Assembly: GCA_002081555.1 (NCBI GenBank)
Contig: KV920940.1
Location: 1-49,937, forward strand
Reading direction: 5' to 3'
DNA length: 49,937 nucleotides
Source of the DNA: Protostelium mycophagum
Taxonomy: Eukaryota > Evosea > Variosea > Protosteliida > Protosteliaceae
Below, in pieces: positions 32,901 to 42,079 of this stretch; the first letter of the stretch is position 1, and each line of letters begins with the position of its first letter. The position numbers were made by a program, and so were the translations under genes. Under the pieces are notes generated by a model that was not told the DNA's origin, did no database searches, and saw only the letters and a list, made by a program, of their open reading frames with translations.

Positions 32901-34716
32901 ATCTTCTCCTGCTCCGGTAGGCTGTCATCAGATGTAACAGAGAAACTGTGAATTTTCAGCGAATTTTCGAAATTTTAGTGATATCATGATGAAAATGATG
33001 ATGATGTCGTAATGGCTCACTTTGTAGAAGACCTTCTTCTTCGGCAAGATTCGTCCTCACTTTCGCTTGAATAATTCTGTGAGTTTTCCAGGATATTTTC
33101 ACCCGTTGTTGTGCTGAAATCGTCAACTTGAAAAGAAGGTGCTGATGTCTCCGAGTCTGTGGGTGTCTCTGGAATATTCTGCGAAGTTTCCGGCTGAGTT
33201 TTCTCGGAAATTTCTGAGGCAGTAACTTTTTCTTCCGGCTGTTGTGTCTCTACTTGACCTTGGACCTCTTGCTGTGAATTTTTTTCTTCGTCTGTTGGGG
33301 CAGATGTCAATTGTTGAGTTTTCTCTGAGTTTTCGGCGGGAATCTCTGCTTTGGGATCTTGTGTCGGATTATTCACTGAACTTTCTGTTGATGTTTCTGT
33401 TGCGGACTTCTCTGGCTCTGTAGCTTCAATCTGAACGATCTGGGAAATCTCCAACTCTCTTGGAGAAGTTGGGGCAGATCCAGATCTCTGAAGATCCTTC
33501 TCGGAATTTTCTGGTAGTGGGTCCTCCAACGTTTTGTTCTGTTTTTTTCAACATAAATTTCCGAGAATATTCCTACCTTTCTGATCGTAAGGGCCTTGGT
33601 GAAGGATCCCCGCGGTGACAACTGTGATATTTCAGCGAAATCTCTGGTGCGTCTACAACGACCTTTCTGGCGTCAGATTGTACGGGTGGTGCAGACAAGT
33701 TTATTTCTGGTATTGATGTCTGGTCTTTTTCCTTCTGGCTCGTTGTAGATGCGCTGGAGGAGAGGGTCGCAGAGGTCTTTACCGCGGGGACAATTTTTTG
33801 AGGAACTGTGGGTTCTAAGTCGATTTTTTAATCTTTGAAATTTTATCTTTGGATATTCGAAATAAAAAGAAGTACTTATAGAAGATGCAGATGTACCCAC
33901 CTGATGGAACTTTAAACAGACTTTGTCCACTTTGTGTTGAAGATGGTGCTGGTGTGTTTGGGGTTGATGGCAGATTCATCGTGGCAGAAGATCCCCCCTC
34001 AAATTTAGAGATGATGTTGATCCTCTTCTTCTGCATGGAAGGCTGACACGTGTCAAAATGACACGATGATCACGACAAATGGACTCACCTTGTGAAAATC
34101 TGGGCTTGTCTCGCTCAACTTCTCTATCGGTGGTGCTTCATTTCTGGAGGCGGCGAGCTCTCCAAGTTCATAGAGAGTGGCCAAAACGGACATCATGTTG
34201 TTACCAGAGACCTGTTTATTTTCGGTGACTTTATTCTTAGGACGTCTTCATCTTGTACAACGTAATGAAAAAAAATCCAAAAAAATGGAGTTGGAGGAGT
34301 CACCAGATCAGAAGGTAAGAAGACAAATTCGACGCCATAATTGACCGCGGCGATGGCGAACCAGCTGACATACTCCATCATCTTGAAAGCTGCTTGCGTC
34401 TTCTGGGGTTCTTTGGTGATAGAACCTGTTAAGAATGACTTGATATTACATCGAGAGACTGGATCTATGTGTCCGATGCCGATACCTGGTCTGATCTTGT
34501 TCATTAGTCGGCAGAGGATCCTGCCGTCTCTTAGGGCAACAGCAAACTCTGCATCTTTTTCGAAGAGATTATTTTCACCCAACACCTGAAATACTCAGAT
34601 TCTGATTATGAATCATGCCTGCTGACCTGCTCTATCCATCTCTGCAGTTCGACTTGCATACAAGTGAATTGATAATGAGCCGTAGCTGTCCTCTTCAAAG
34701 TCATAGATTCCGCCAT
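29978..34716 (-). CDS. Rho guanine nucleotide exchange factor, CH-DH-PH
   Basis: Activates Rho/Rac GTPases and links them to actin. ATG 34716 opens [20 protein letters not shown], then a calponin-homology domain ([64 protein letters not shown]). A Ser/Pro linker and a long acidic, Glu/Thr/Gln-rich region (about 33530-33030, repeats of E-S-E-K-T-Q) follow. The DH domain starts [20 protein letters not shown] and includes [27 protein letters not shown] and [20 protein letters not shown]. The PH domain has [10 protein letters not shown] and [12 protein letters not shown], ending [14 protein letters not shown]-terminal coiled coil ends [10 protein letters not shown] at TAA 29980-29978. About 18 introns. 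CH-DH-PH resembles Vav/alpha-PIX and Dictyostelium RacGEFs. Convergent with the coiled-coil gene, 42 nt apart. Confidence 0.85.
30227..30285. repeat. 22-bp tandem repeat, about 2.6 copies, in a RhoGEF intron
   Basis: Units 30227-30248 and 30249-30270 begin ATTCCAAGAA and differ at two positions; a partial third follows from 30271. Confidence 0.75.
30939..30956. repeat. ATCTACA-ACGA-TGTAGAT hairpin in a RhoGEF intron
   Basis: The longest perfect copy of this motif: 7-bp arms and an ACGA loop. Confidence 0.65.
31283..31360. repeat. Degenerate AAGATGTCATAG tandem repeats in a RhoGEF intron
   Basis: Three spaced copies of AAGATGTCATAG/AAGATATCATG separated by A-rich spacers. The intron also holds TCTACAACTCGT near 31221. 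Confidence 0.5.
31509..31575. repeat. Duplicated 22-bp unit with TTGTAGAT core in a RhoGEF intron
   Basis: Two identical 22-bp copies (31509-31530 and 31554-31575) start TTGTAGATCAGAAATAAA; a further CGTTGTAGATGG lies between them. This places three copies of the CTACAACG-family motif in about 70 bp. Confidence 0.75.
32069..32111 (-). repeat. TGACA-type intron (RhoGEF, DH domain)
   Basis: A 43-nt intron containing CATGACATGTCAAAATGACA. Frame joins FNKWLK to [16 protein letters not shown]. Confidence 0.6.
34043..34088 (-). repeat. TGACA-type intron (RhoGEF)
   Basis: A 46-nt intron ending CATTTTGACACGTGTCAG; it shares TCATCGTGTCAT and the 3' end with the TBCK intron 24299-24344. Frame joins SPDFHK to [10 protein letters not shown]. 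Confidence 0.7.
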
Positions 34717-35093
34717 GTCGAGTGTGAAGGTCGATCACAGTTTATTTGTTAGAAGGGAGAGGCAATGTTCACCGCCACAGGGCGTAGTGAGATCGTGGTG
34801 CTCGGAAAGAATGACCGAAAGAAAAATGTTCTTTCCACGTCAAAAGACAGGAACACCCACCAGCTTCCTCTCCGTGTTTAGAGTGTCACTTTGAAAGGTG
34901 CTGTTTTTTAAGCTTGAAAAAGATCACAAAAGTCCTTAATACCACACTCTTTACTTCAACGAGGTTTGTTCTTTCTTCCAAGCGTTGGAAAATCAGAAAA
35001 TAATCTGAAAATGATTATAAACAGTTGTAGATGGACCAGTGGTTCATCTACAACTAGAATTATTGGCCCCAGCTGAAGATCATAAATTCAGAA
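34717..35093. other. Divergent intergenic region RhoGEF / coiled-coil gene
   Basis: 377 bp between two start codons. Apart from the hairpin at 35023-35055 no structured element or gene was found. Confidence 0.4.
35023..35055. repeat. Intergenic hairpin AGTTGTAGATG ... CATCTACAACT
   Basis: Perfect 11-bp inverted repeat with an 11-nt loop, made of two opposed copies of the window's CTACAAC motif. It lies 38 bp upstream of the start codon at 35094. Confidence 0.85.
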
Positions 35094-35845
35094 ATGTCTG
35101 GTGTGCAGGATGCCTTCTTTGGAGAGCTTAAAGCTCTCGTAGATATGAAGGAAGAGAAGCAGAGGCTGTGTGAAGAAGAGAAAGAGGCGTTGTCCCAAAG
35201 TACTGCCAGGTTCAAAACCTCGAAGAAACACTTGGACCACCTGAAGAAGAGTCGAGACTGTCTTTTGGCAGAGCAAGCTACCTCCATTTTAGAGGCTCAA
35301 CGTCTGGAAGATGACAACAGAGCTCTGAGAACTCAAGTACACACTTACAACTGATCTCGTCTCATGATCTGCAGGCTACCGTCCTTGGCACTGAAATGAA
35401 GGAAATTGAGACCAACACCTTCGAAACCCAACAGAAAGTGTCACTCTTGTGGTATGGACATTCTTATGGGTGTCATTAATAGATCAGTCAGATCTGCAGA
35501 AAAGCAGAGGACGCGAGGCAAGAGAAGAGAGGCCGAGTGTGGGAGGAATACTTCCAGGCAACACGAGAACAAAGAAACCTGCTCGCCTCACTGATCCAAA
35601 TTAGTCAACGACACAGAGCACAAGGTAATACCTCTTCTCATCTGTCCTCACAAAAACAGTTTCTTCCGGTCAGAATGAGCAGGTGGAGATATCTGAACTT
35701 CAGATCAAAGAGAAGAAAGATCAAATCGCAGCCAAAGAGAACGGCATTGCTACTCTTAAGAGCGAGGTGAAGTTTCTTCCGCTGATACCATTCTCATACC
35801 TTCCAGATCTCCCAACTTGTTACTTCCTCCAAAGCCGCACAATAA
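35094..35845 (+). CDS. Small coiled-coil protein, family not recognised
   Basis: ATG 35094 gives MSGVQDAFFGELKALVDMKE followed by nearly continuous predicted coiled coil: KQRLCEEEKEALSQSTARF, HLDHLKKSRDCLLAEQATS, then after a short intron TVLGTEMKEIETNTFETQQK, KAEDARQEKRGRVWEEYFQA and ELQIKEKKDQIAAKENGIA. The last exon (ISQLVTSSKAAQ) ends at TAA 35843-35845, inside AATAAA. Four introns; the second uses donor CTCTT|GTGGTATGG and acceptor CTGCAG to keep the frame open. About 190 aa, highly charged, no TM segment. A cytoskeletal scaffold is possible; no function assigned. Confidence 0.7.
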
Positions 35846-35846
35846 A
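35841..35846 (+). terminator. AATAAA containing the stop codon of the coiled-coil gene
   Basis: GCACAATAAAC: the TAA stop (35843-35845) is the middle of the hexamer. Confidence 0.55.
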
Positions 35847-36042
35847 CATGTCGTCCAATCCCTTGGTTCAATTTGATGGTTACACTTTTAGACAATGATC
35901 AGCACAAAAACCTCGTTGTAATCTTGAAAATTGAATCTACAAACGTGGATGAATTTTCCTCCAGTTTGCCGTCTTCTTAGACAACACACGGCATCATAAC
36001 CAAGCCAACACCACACCAAACACCAACAAACTACACGCTAAA

Positions 36043-36544
36043 ATGCAGTGCGCTCGTCTTGTCCGCCCCACCGTCCGCATGACTGTCCAACGCCCAGTCA
36101 TGATCCGCCGTACCTTCGCTGAGAAGTCCTACGCTGAGCAAGCCAAGGATGCCGCCGCCAGCGCTGCCAAGACTGCCACTGATGCCGCCAACTCTGCCAA
36201 GGTTCGTATCGTGACGTCATCCTCTATGGATCTGACGATTACAGAACGCCGCCGCCGAAGCTGCCAAGAAGGTTGCCGGTGCTTTCAAGGAGGACGGAAA
36301 GGTCGGAAAGGGTGAGTCGTCTCTCATATAGATTCCAAAACTCACATCCTCCTCAGAATTCACCAAGGAGGGATCTGTCGGTGGAACTGCCCAGAAGGCC
36401 GCAGAGAAGACTGGAGCTGATGCCTTCAAGGCCGACGGCAAAGTAGGAAGCCAGTTCAACTCAAAGGAAGGAGCCGCCGGAGGTGCCGCACAGAGCGCCG
36501 CCGAGAAGACAGAACAGGCCGCCAACCAAGCCAAGAAGCACTAG
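36043..36544 (+). CDS. Mitochondrial LEA-like stress protein
   Basis: ATG 36043 encodes an Arg-rich, acid-free presequence (MQCARLVRPTVRMTVQRPVM, then IRRTFAEK) typical of mitochondrial import. The mature part is Ala/Lys-rich with LEA-type repeats (EQAKDAAASAAKTATDAANS) and two units of the form 'FK-DGKVGK-F---GSVGGTAQKAAEKT', as in fungal and protist LEA/desiccation proteins. It probably stabilises matrix proteins or membranes during drying or encystment; this role is inferred from the family. Two introns (about 36202-36244 and 36314-36356), stop TAG 36542-36544. Strong codon bias to C-ending codons suggests high expression. Confidence 0.8.
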
Positions 36545-37608
36545 ATTCAATCTGTATAAAACCGCCTCATTTTGATTCTCTGTCATTTCACTTGAGCCAG
36601 ATTTATGGTTGGAAGAGTCTCCATCTCGACCTGAAGCGATGTTCATGGGCAGATTATGATTGAAATTTAAATGTGCCAGGATATTAGAATTTGTATGGAT
36701 TCTTCATTTTTTGTGATTTTATGATAATATATATTCCTTTTTCAGTAGGTTTTATGACTTACTGCAGTCATCCATGAGGTAACCGAACCGTTATCATTCC
36801 TAACTTCAAGTGCCAACTCAGATAGAAAGTGCGTGATGTAAGTTAAAAGTAGATCCCAATTTGTATTGAACAGAAATCACGGTTATAATTACTGAAATTT
36901 GTTAGACTGGTGATCATCAAGCAAAGAAGCCCCAGCGTTGTTGTACCATCTACAACGCCAAGGTAAAAAAATAAACGAAGCTTGCCCCGACGAGTTCGAA
37001 CTTCTATCTCTATATTACTTGTTCTTCGTCGTTTTGAGCCATCGGGTCTCAACAAATTTTTAACAACATGAACACGATTCGTTCATAAGTATCTGACTTT
37101 ATTATGATATTAGAGATTCTTCGTTCTGAAAAGAATCGTTGGAAAGAGTCGCAAAGATGCACAGCCCTCCAGTGTGGCGAGTAAACACGGACAGCAAGTG
37201 TACAAAGAATCGAACAAAGGGTATCATGTCACATGCAAGAGGGGGGATTCTCAACTTACGGTTTGAAAATACCAAAGTGTGGGTGCCGGATAATTGATTC
37301 TAAATTAATAGGAGGGTTGTTGTTGAGTGAGATTCGTTGCGGAGAACTTACGCAGTGACAAAAAGACATCTATGACACTTTTGCAAAGAAATGTCCGACA
37401 CTAATCTCGGAAGAATGGGATGGCGTCCCTGTCTTTGTCTGAAATTTTAATCATAAAATATCTCACATGTCAATTATGTCAGAAATGGGCAAGATTGAGG
37501 CGTCATTCATGACATATTTTTATGCTTATTTGCCGCGGATGACATCAGGTCCCAAGACCAAGGGGCGGCATACTTCTGCGAAAGCTGGCAGAACCCCAAC
37601 CCAGAGCT
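36545..37608. other. Intergenic, no confident gene
   Basis: About 1.06 kb. On the minus strand an 8-codon start (MAQNDEEQ, ATG near 37047) followed by a plausible GT...GTTGTAG intron leads to only ten more codons before a stop, so I do not call it. A CCATCTACAACGCC motif lies at 36947-36960. Confidence 0.35.
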
Positions 37609-39214
37609 ATGAAGACCACGCACCTCCTTGCGCTTCTCGTATTCTTTACTTCTTTCTGCGTTGGTGACACAACAATCGACACCAACACAACCTCCCAAAT
37701 TGTGCCAAGCGGGACAACAGCACCCACACCTTATTGCATAGACGGCTGTGGTAACGCTGGTACGTGCCAATACAATAAAGTGTGCAGATGCTTTTACGGG
37801 TGAGTCCTTCTGGAGGAAAAACAACTCATCGGTCGTTAGATTCTCATCCACGGTACATGCTGATGGCGGAAGCGACTGCAAAACAAGTTGGTTATGATGT
37901 AAAGATGACAGCTGACATGGACAGCATATTTAGACAGGGGGTTCAAAGAGTTTGTGCTCGTCCTCAGGGTGGTACCTTCAGTGGTCTTTGCGATACAGAT
38001 CCTGCTGCTGAGTTTCAGAATATACCTCGAATTTTTCGCGAGGAAGATCGACGAAACACAAACCCTTGCGCCTGTCATGGTGACACGTGCCATCCTCTTT
38101 CTCCTGTGGGCAGAAGCTATCAGTAAGTCCACCACTTCACCTGTGTCATGATTACCAGATCTGACAGCTGGCAGTACAATGGTGCATCTATCTTTTTGAT
38201 TTTGGGGGTTCATATGGTGTCGCAAATCCATTAGCGATCAATGTCCTGACATACATGGTCTACCCGAATGACGTGCTCGTGTACTGCGTCCTGTTGACAT
38301 ACTGGTATGATATCATACATTCTTCGCAAGATTAAGAGGTGCAGGATCGACTTCTACCACGCGCTGGTGCTGAGGCTCAGAAAAGAACTGATGTTGCGAA
38401 AGATGAATGCAGCGTATGCGAGTAATGTCAGCTTCGATGAGATCATCACACAGGTACATCTTTCATGATGATGATCTCAAAGGGAATGACAAAGTGTAGA
38501 TCAATCAAATGAGGAAAGTGAAGATCATGATGACGATCCTGTGCTCTCTCTCTTACAGCGCTTGGATACTACAAGTAAGAGATGATCTACAACGAACCAT
38601 ATTTATTCTTGCAGATTATTGGAATCAAATACAGCAACAGCTTATCCCAAGTTCTCATTTTCCTGAAGATATATTTCGCCTGGTTTGCCTTTGTGTGGAT
38701 CATCATCGGCTTTGGATTTCTGATCTTTGGAATACGACTGTCAAAAGTTCTACCCACACAGATGTCCTCCCGCATGAGAAGGGTCAGTTTTCATCCACTT
38801 CTTTGAATTTTCACGGAAATTTCGACTGACTTTTTTGACAGCTGACAAAGAAGGTGTCGGCGGTTGCGATAGTGATGCTCCTGAACAACATAATTGGAGT
38901 GTGTATAAATGCTCCAACTATCTCAGGCCTTCCCGCCGTCACATTCTTCTTATCCAAAGTAACAATAACCATTACACTCACATGCATTGCAAGGTAACAT
39001 TAAACAAATGCATCGACTGAATCTGACCCAAAACAGATTCATTTGGATTGACATCTATCTTCCTTTTGCTGAGATAACAAAATGGCCTTCATTTGCGTGG
39101 TCTAAGCAGAGCTCGATGACATCGACAAATAACACAAATAATCCCAACGCAATGAATACATCAGAGGGAATTGAGATGGAAGAGGCACCAGTACAAGCAG
39201 ATAATGCTGTATAA
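37609..39214 (+). CDS. EGF-like domain plus about seven TM helices; receptor-like membrane protein
   Basis: ATG 37609 encodes a signal peptide (MKTTHLLALLVFFTSFCVG), a Thr-rich linker and an EGF-like module (CIDGCGNAGTCQYNKVCRCF). Then come hydrophobic segments separated by short loops: VVPSVVFAIQILLLSFRIY, VTRAILFLLWAEAIIQWC, VYPNDVLVYCVLLTYWC, MMTILCSLSYSAWILQII, FAWFAFVWIIIGFGFLIFG, VAIVMLLNNIIGVCINA, and VTFFLSKVTITITLTCIA. The polar C-tail ends EMEEAPVQADNAV at TAA 39212-39214. Topology resembles GPCR-like or THH1/TOM1-type families, but I cannot assign one. About seven introns. The next gene, convergent, encodes an RGS protein, which would fit G-protein signalling. Confidence 0.65.
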
Positions 39215-39224
39215 AGATGAAATA

Positions 39225-39456
39225 TTAATGTTCTGAAAATATTAAACCTCCACTTATCTGCGATAATTTAATTGATTAATTTACGTGTATTATTATTATA
39301 GACGGCAAAGATATACAATAATATTTTTATAATGTCATTAAGGCAGCTTACCTGTTTCTGCCAGATTTTAATGGATTTAGCAATACCAAATTCTCCGATC
39401 GCCCTTTCATTCCGAAAAGGTCCGGTATGACAAGCATCAACGATACCGACATACAT
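39225..39456 (-). CDS. Possible small protein (about 45 aa), uncertain
   Basis: ATG 39456 begins MYVGIVDACHTGPFRNERAI, continues GEFGIAKSIKIWQKQ, then a GT-AG intron with an AT-rich body and a last exon ISGGLIFSEH ending at TAA 39227-39225. An ATATATAAAG TATA-like run precedes the start by about 15 bp. It lies in the gap between two convergent genes. It may be a chance frame; no family is recognised. Confidence 0.25.
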
Positions 39457-39646
39457 GATTACCCAAATTCTACTTTATATATCACACTCTGAAATGGCTC
39501 CACTAAATTTCAGTACCCGGCGTTACTCCATAATCATGGAAGAAGATTCAACTGATGTACATAGATGATGGAACAAAGAGGCGCAGCAAATGGAAAAGAA
39601 CAGTCAATTTCTGGGGTTCAAAAATGTCTATTTCATCTACAACTAA

Positions 39647-41123
39647 CTATTTATTTTTCATATCTCCCCGAAGGACCTCTGTGCACAAGCACCGCCAAAA
39701 CTGTGACTTCTTCATTCTGATTCACAAAATGATGTCATATCATCCTCAAATCCTGATCAACATCAACGCCGACATCTCTCCATCTCAAACTCACGACACA
39801 GCTCTCAGTGCAAAGAGTCTCTCTATGTTGGCGGTATTACCACAAGAAGTGTGTCTTAACGGTGACCTCACACCGGTTTTGTGTTTGTCGTTTGACCTGT
39901 TCAGAAAATGTCTCCTCGAAAAGAATGAATGCTTTTCGTTCTCTTTCTTTTTTTTGAGGTCGTATTCCTCTGAAACATCTTCAGGATCTACAACAGGATC
40001 TACAACGGGACACAAGTGAAATTGATTTGAAAATTCACCTCGCCAGGTCTTGTAGTTTGTGCTTTCAAGATATTTCCGGACGCAGTCATTTTCCATCAGT
40101 CTGAACACCTATTTTTGTCACCAAAAATAAAATTGGCGGGAAATTCGGTTCAGATTATTCGTTGAAATTTCAAAATGATAGACCTGAGCTTGCATGTCGT
40201 CGAATGATGACGTGTTTAGTCTCTGCTCTTTGTATGCGGCGTGGAGTTTTTCCATTGAAAGACTGTCTACATTTATGATGGACTCCTTGTCCGACATGAA
40301 ATACCGGGAATAAACCTAGAACGGTCATCTACAACCGTTTTGTGTTGCGAGTTTGAATTTTCAAATGAAAAAATGGCGGGAAGATCTCACCTGCTCGACT
40401 TGTGCCCGAAAAGCGGCAACGGGGACATTTCTGAGGATCTCTACGTCTACCCAAAATAGAACATTCTCTTCACAAAAATGGGATTGACACCACCTGTCAC
40501 AATAAATTCTGTGAAATTTCCATGAAGATGTGCGTCTACAACGAGCTAATTCGAACGTGTGGCGCTTCAAGATTTTTTATTTTTTCAAGTAGAGAAAAAT
40601 AAATCGTGCTTGTGTGAAAATATGTTCTAAAAATAGAACTCACTTTGTGAAGTCAATAGTACATTCTAGGTGGTTCAAGATCTTTGTCAACTCTTGGTCC
40701 AATGGACCTGGAGAAGTCAGTGAAATTCCAGGAGTTTGCCAGAAATGAGGTGGAAACGCACCGACGGTCCCGTAGGGTGAAGGTAGAACTTCTTCATCGA
40801 CAGGATGATGTTGTCGCCTCATTTTGTCTGAAATCATTAGACATGTGTTGTTGTCATCCTGTAATTGAAAAGAAGGGCACAAAATTTATTTCCAAGTTCT
40901 GCCGACTCATGATGGAAGATGTTTCTTTTGGCGTGATGAAAAGAACAAAAATTGTGATGATCGTGAACTTTAAATGTCGACAGAACCTAAATTGAGAGGA
41001 AAATAACGATGTATGGAAGATATGGATACCTTTCTTATCTCCCACGGTTGAAGAGATAGACAGTGGGTGTTTCTTTCTTGTTTCTGGAGCGCTGGAACTC
41101 GCGGTCGTTTTTGGAACATACAT
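39647..41123 (-). CDS. RGS-domain protein (regulator of G-protein signalling)
   Basis: RGS proteins speed GTP hydrolysis by G-alpha subunits. ATG 41123 opens MYVPKTTASSSAPETRKKHP; a short disordered part and DNNTCLMISDKMRRQHHP follow, then a linker rich in Pro. The RGS fold is recognisable in ENVLFWVDVEILRNVPVAAF, RAQVEQVYSRYFMSDKES, SSFDDMQAQVFRLMENDCV and RKYLESTNYKTW, which match helices alpha-4 to alpha-8. The tail is acidic then Lys-rich (EEYDLKKKKENEKH). The last exon ends RGDMKNK at TAG 39649-39647, right after AATAAA. About seven introns. Divergent from the gene at 41179 with only 55 bp between start codons, and convergent with the receptor-like gene. Confidence 0.75.
39650..39655 (-). 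terminator. AATAAA abutting the RGS stop
   Basis: Sense AAAAATAAATAG: the hexamer encodes part of the last codons and is followed at once by TAG. Confidence 0.4.
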
Positions 41124-41178
41124 CTACAGATGAATTAGTCTGACTGATACCGTTATTTTAATGATTGAAAAAATCACC
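41124..41178. promoter_or_regulatory. 55-bp interval between divergent start codons
   Basis: Separates the RGS ATG (41123, -) from ATG 41179 (+). It holds CATCTACAGATG, an interrupted palindrome. If both starts are right, the two genes share a minimal bidirectional promoter; an in-frame ATG at 41161 would leave only 37 bp. Confidence 0.35.
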
Positions 41179-41987
41179 ATGAGCGCTTCTAAGAGATCCA
41201 TTTCATCCTCTGATCCGATACTCTTAGTAGAACCAGATAGTGGATTGCCAGAGGCATGGACTTCTTTGAATAGTTCAGTAGCACCTGATTTTTCTAAAGA
41301 TGACGCCAGACTGTTGGCACCAGATGACGCTACGAGTTTCGATCAGAATTATCTGTGCTGTGAAAAGTTGAACATACATGGACTGTCCAAAGTCGCTCTT
41401 TTTGCCACACTGAGTGCGCGTGGATTTGTGATTGGGCCGCTGATGACCGACATCCTTTTCGATCTGTATTCCAAGTTAATGATCCATCTCTCCTTTTCAT
41501 TTCTCATTATTGATCGCGATCACTGATTATGTGATAACCGCCAACACCAGATAGACATACAGCCATCATGTGGACTCACCTCTTCCACCGACCAAGAAAT
41601 GGGCAACACGGAACAACCGCAAAACATGACAGGTCACCTTAGAGGTCTGTCAGGCGTCATATGACGCGATGTCGGTACTAACCCAAAATTGGAAATGCCT
41701 CAAACTACTGAAAGAGGCGAAACAAACTCCCCGCAGGCTGGTTCAGAGCACGCAACTCTTGGTTTTACTCCAAAGGCGTTACGTTCATATACCAGTATGG
41801 AAATATGTGGAAAAAACTGCTGTTCTGGTGTTACCGAGGGTTTTGGCATGTCAGCTGACAGCCCGTGGATGAAGATGTCACACGAACTGAAAGGATTAAA
41901 AGTTGTGGCGATACTTCTGATTTCAGATACTTTAGTTCTAAAAGAAAGAAGCTCTTCAGTTTGCCCTGGGAGGAAGAAAACGATTGA
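41179..41987 (+). CDS. Hypothetical protein, unresolved gene model
   Basis: Exon 1 is clear: MSASKRSISSSDPILLVEPD and on to HGLSKVALFATLSARGFVIG and PLMTDILFDLYSK. Three further exons can be placed with consistent phases: one starting HTAIMWTHLFHRPRNGQHG, a Trp/Tyr-rich one (LPAGWFRARNSWFYSKGVTF, IYQYGNMWKKLLFWCYRG), and YFSSKRKKLFSLPWEEEND ending at TGA 41985-41987. The donor after LYSK (GTTAATG) is weak, so the middle could be wrong. The aromatic-rich, basic C-terminal half looks like a real protein but matches no family I know. It is followed 93 bp later by the WD40-TPR gene on the same strand. Confidence 0.4.
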
Positions 41988-42079
41988 CATGACATGTAGG
42001 CAAGTTGTAGAGAGCCACACGTAATTTTGGAAATCGCAGGTTTCAGATGTTTAGTAAACAAAATTTTTGTGTGCAGAAT

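Noticed and set aside
36980-37000. GAGTTCGAACTT as a tRNA T-loop
   Set aside because: No acceptor stem or anticodon arm can be drawn around it.
36843-37055. Possible short minus-strand gene starting MAQNDEEQ
   Set aside because: After the only plausible intron it gains just ten codons; too short to support.
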